From Chloroflexota bacterium (GTDB taxonomy: Bacteria; Chloroflexota; Anaerolineae; Promineifilales; Promineifilaceae), in NCBI GenBank assembly GCA_018004935.1, contig JAGNBF010000004.1, positions 1 to 48,703 on the forward strand: a stretch of DNA of 48,703 nt, given 5' to 3'. Positions 47,487 to 48,703 of the stretch are shown here, in pieces. Each line of letters opens with the position of its first letter. Position 1 is the stretch's first letter. The translations under genes were made by a program, and so were the position numbers. The notes under the pieces were generated by a model that was not told where the DNA came from, did not search any database, and saw nothing but the letters and a program-made list of their open reading frames with translations.

Positions 47487-47546
47487 GGTTCGTCGTAACT
47501 GCTTTAGCAGTCCAGCATTGGACGACTAAAGTCATTGCTACGAACC
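47487..47546. repeat. 60-bp imperfect palindrome
   Basis: GGTTCGTCG at 47487 pairs with the complement of CTACGAACC ending at 47546, and the inner arms GCTTTAGCAGTCCA / TGGACGACTAAAGT pair with several mismatches around a short loop. It has the form of a REP-like intergenic hairpin. It overlaps the upstream extension of the PAS-LuxR frame. Confidence 0.65.
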
Positions 47547-47664
47547 CACAATATTTTCTTGAACGCTATAGGACGTTAGAACAACAGCTTTAGCATAACA
47601 TTATTGGTGGTGAAAACTCAAGGGGATTAGAATAAGAGCATATACCCATAAATCGTGGGGCACA

Positions 47665-47822
47665 GACCTGACAGGTTTCTAAAACCGGCATGGTTCAGGT
47701 CAGCTTTACAAATTTGTAGGACGATTTGGTAAATCGTCTCGTGGGCGATTTACCAAATCGCCCTACAAAGTGTTAAGCACAGCTTGCGGACTTTTGAACC
47801 AGGCCCTAAAACCTGTCAGGTC
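47665..47822. repeat. Older palindromic repeat split by MITE copy B
   Basis: GACCTGACAGGTTT (47665-47678) and its exact complement AAACCTGTCAGGTC (47809-47822) flank the MITE-like element. Without the insertion they would form one hairpin with a 2-base loop. The flanks repeat CTAAAACC on both sides (47679-47686 and 47806-47813), as expected from an 8-bp target duplication. Confidence 0.75.
47687..47805. mobile_element. MITE-like element, copy B (119 bp, intact)
   Basis: Starts GGCATGGTTCA and ends in the near-complement TGAACCAGGCC. Contains the two complementary hairpins GACGATTTGGTAAATCGTC (47720-47738) and GGCGATTTACCAAATCGCC (47744-47762). It matches copy A along its whole length apart from scattered changes. 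It is bounded by the 8-bp direct repeat CTAAAACC, evidence that it moved by transposition. No gene inside. Confidence 0.82.
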
Positions 47823-47894
47823 TCCCACAAAACGTGGATATACTCAGAATAAGAGGGGTTTCTCCCTTCCCTAATCCATACCGAGGTCAAACAT

Positions 47895-48575
47895 ATGTCT
47901 GGAAATCTGCACGGTAAACGAATCCTGGTCACACAAGCGGGTGAGTTCATGGGGCCAATGCTTTGTGAACTGCTAACCGAACAGGGGGCGGAAGTGATTG
48001 CCAGTAACGACTCTTTGGTGGAACGGAACGCGGCCGCGAACCTGATCGCCGCCGCAGGTGAAGTGGACATCCTGGTCGCCAACCTGGCCCTGCCCGCCCC
48101 CACCACCCACGCCGTTGACGTGACGGACGATGAGTGGGAGCAGACTTTTGCCGTCCTGGTTGATCCGTTGCCCCGGCTGGTGCGGGCGATTGTGCCCCAG
48201 ATGAGGGAACGCGGCCGCGGTAAGATCATCGTCATCGGGAGTGCTTCTGCCCTGCGCGGCATACGCCGGACATCAACCTACAGTGCGGCACGGGGGGCAC
48301 AACTCGCCTACGTGCAGGCGATTGGGGTAGAACTTGCCCCCCACAACATCAAAGTCAACGCCATCGCCCAGAATTTCGTGGACAACCCCACCTATTTCCC
48401 GGCAGATGTTCAGCAAAATCCCCGCTTTCAGGAGCGGCTACAGCGCGAAGTGCCGCTAGGCCGTCTCGTTTCGGCGCGGGAAGATGCGGCGCTTGTCGCT
48501 TATCTGTGCAGTGATGCTGCCGATTGTTTTGTGGGGCAGGTTTTCCCGGTTTGTGGGGGATGGGTGACACGCTGA
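47895..48575 (+). CDS. Halohydrin dehalogenase-like SDR-fold protein
   Basis: 226 residues; ATG at 47895 follows GAGG at eight bases. The fold is short-chain dehydrogenase/reductase, but key residues differ. The cofactor glycine motif TGxxxGxG is replaced by T13-QAGE-F18-M-G20, which is exactly T-x4-(F/Y)-x-G. The catalytic set is S116-x12-Y129-x3-R133, with Arg where SDRs have Lys. Both patterns are the published signatures of halohydrin dehalogenases, which use Ser-Tyr-Arg and a halide pocket in place of NAD(P) to turn vicinal halohydrins into epoxides, or open epoxides with small anions. Length fits the family (about 225-255). No halogen-related gene is nearby, so the natural substrate is unknown. 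It is transcribed away from the regulator. Two GCGGCCGC sites lie inside it. Confidence 0.82.
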   Translation: MSGNLHGKRILVTQAGEFMGPMLCELLTEQGAEVIASNDSLVERNAAANLIAAAGEVDILVANLALPAPTTHAVDVTDDEWEQTFAVLVDPLPRLVRAIVPQMRERGRGKIIVIGSASALRGIRRTSTYSAARGAQLAYVQAIGVELAPHNIKVNAIAQNFVDNPTYFPADVQQNPRFQERLQREVPLGRLVSAREDAALVAYLCSDAADCFVGQVFPVCGGWVTR

Positions 48576-48703
48576 GGGAATGGCTGCACTAGATTGATGG
48601 GTTGCGGCCGCGTGTCCCGTTCCCTCGCTCATTGACAGAGAACCGGGGTGGGGGTTGCGGCCGCGAACACCCTACCGATTGCCACACTTGCATCTTTCTA
48701 TCC

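Larger units (their letters stand above)
2071..48664. repeat. Highly iterated palindrome GCGGCCGC (34 sites)
   Basis: Sites start at 2071, 3354, 3655, 12632, 12917, 13712, 18929, 19199, 19442, 25090, 27430, 29201, 33304, 38345, 38558, 38842, 38950, 39637, 40661, 42036, 42386, 43246, 43252, 43566, 44602, 45054, 45297, 45759, 46608, 47333, 48030, 48211, 48604 and 48657. About 0.7 would be expected by chance in this length at 50% GC. Most are preceded by a pyrimidine (31 of 34) and followed by a purine (29 of 34), so the fuller form is YGCGGCCGCR. Most lie inside genes, in all frames (Ala-Ala, Arg-Pro or Gly-Arg). This resembles HIP1 of cyanobacteria, with a different core. Confidence 0.9.

Noticed and set aside
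47895-48575. Ordinary NAD(P)-dependent short-chain dehydrogenase
   Set aside because: It lacks the TGxxxGxG cofactor loop and the catalytic Lys, and matches halohydrin dehalogenase signatures instead.

Overview
The window comes from a bacterial chromosome, most likely a Chloroflexota member of the Anaerolineae/Caldilineae kind. The grounds are the style of the secreted proteins (Pro-Thr linkers of the TPTPTP type, a VYLPLIL motif), very long TPR/coiled-coil proteins and a non-methanogen HdrABC-MvhADG set. This is inference; there is no rRNA or other marker gene. No tRNA, rRNA, CRISPR array or transposase gene was seen.

Region 1 (1 to about 36.4 kb, all minus strand, mostly 0-30 bp gaps or short overlaps) is one long gene train that runs off the left edge. 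Read 5' to 3' it encodes: a small excisionase-type HTH protein; a secreted VWA protein with Ca-binding-like motifs, a TM helix and an FHA-like tail; a 1156-residue tubulin/FtsZ-like GTPase; a beta-propeller; a 1908-residue Ser/Thr-(pseudo)kinase with a long helical rod, TM helix and NBR1-like ectodomain; a secreted FN3-like protein; a stand-alone copy of that ectodomain; a 2734-residue TPR/coiled-coil giant; a TPR-TM-SH3-like protein; a calcineurin-type phosphoesterase; a VWA protein; an unknown protein; a STAND-like ATPase split by an in-frame stop; an unknown membrane protein; a BatA-like VWA protein; a VWA-TM-GNAT fusion; and a partial VWA protein. Five VWA proteins plus a tubulin-like GTPase, kinase, phosphatase and scaffolds suggest one envelope-spanning signalling, adhesion or membrane-remodelling machine. 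It is reminiscent of, but much larger than, the tubulin-like/VWA neighbourhoods predicted by Makarova and Koonin. The 4.3-10.0 kb part is visibly AT-richer and looks like a replaceable module.

Region 2 (36.4-38.9 kb) holds a plus-strand sigma-70-like gene, a downstream partner, and a gene-poor stretch with a decayed beta-propeller remnant.

Region 3 (38.9-46.6 kb, minus strand) is an hdrCBA-mvhDG-SRPBCC-mvhA-protease operon for a predicted electron-bifurcating [NiFe]-hydrogenase/heterodisulfide-reductase-like complex. Upstream lies a PAS-LuxR regulator gene, and between the two is a 36-bp near-palindrome that could be its operator.

Region 4 (47.4-48.7 kb) has nested palindromic miniature elements and a plus-strand SDR-fold gene carrying both signature motifs of halohydrin dehalogenases.

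Two sequence-level patterns run through the window. The 8-bp palindrome GCGGCCGC occurs at least 34 times, about 0.7 being expected by chance; it is densest in the last 10.4 kb and absent from 3.7 to 12.6 kb. A 119-bp miniature element with terminal inverted repeats is present twice, one copy carrying a nested 129-bp insertion with a 9-bp target duplication.
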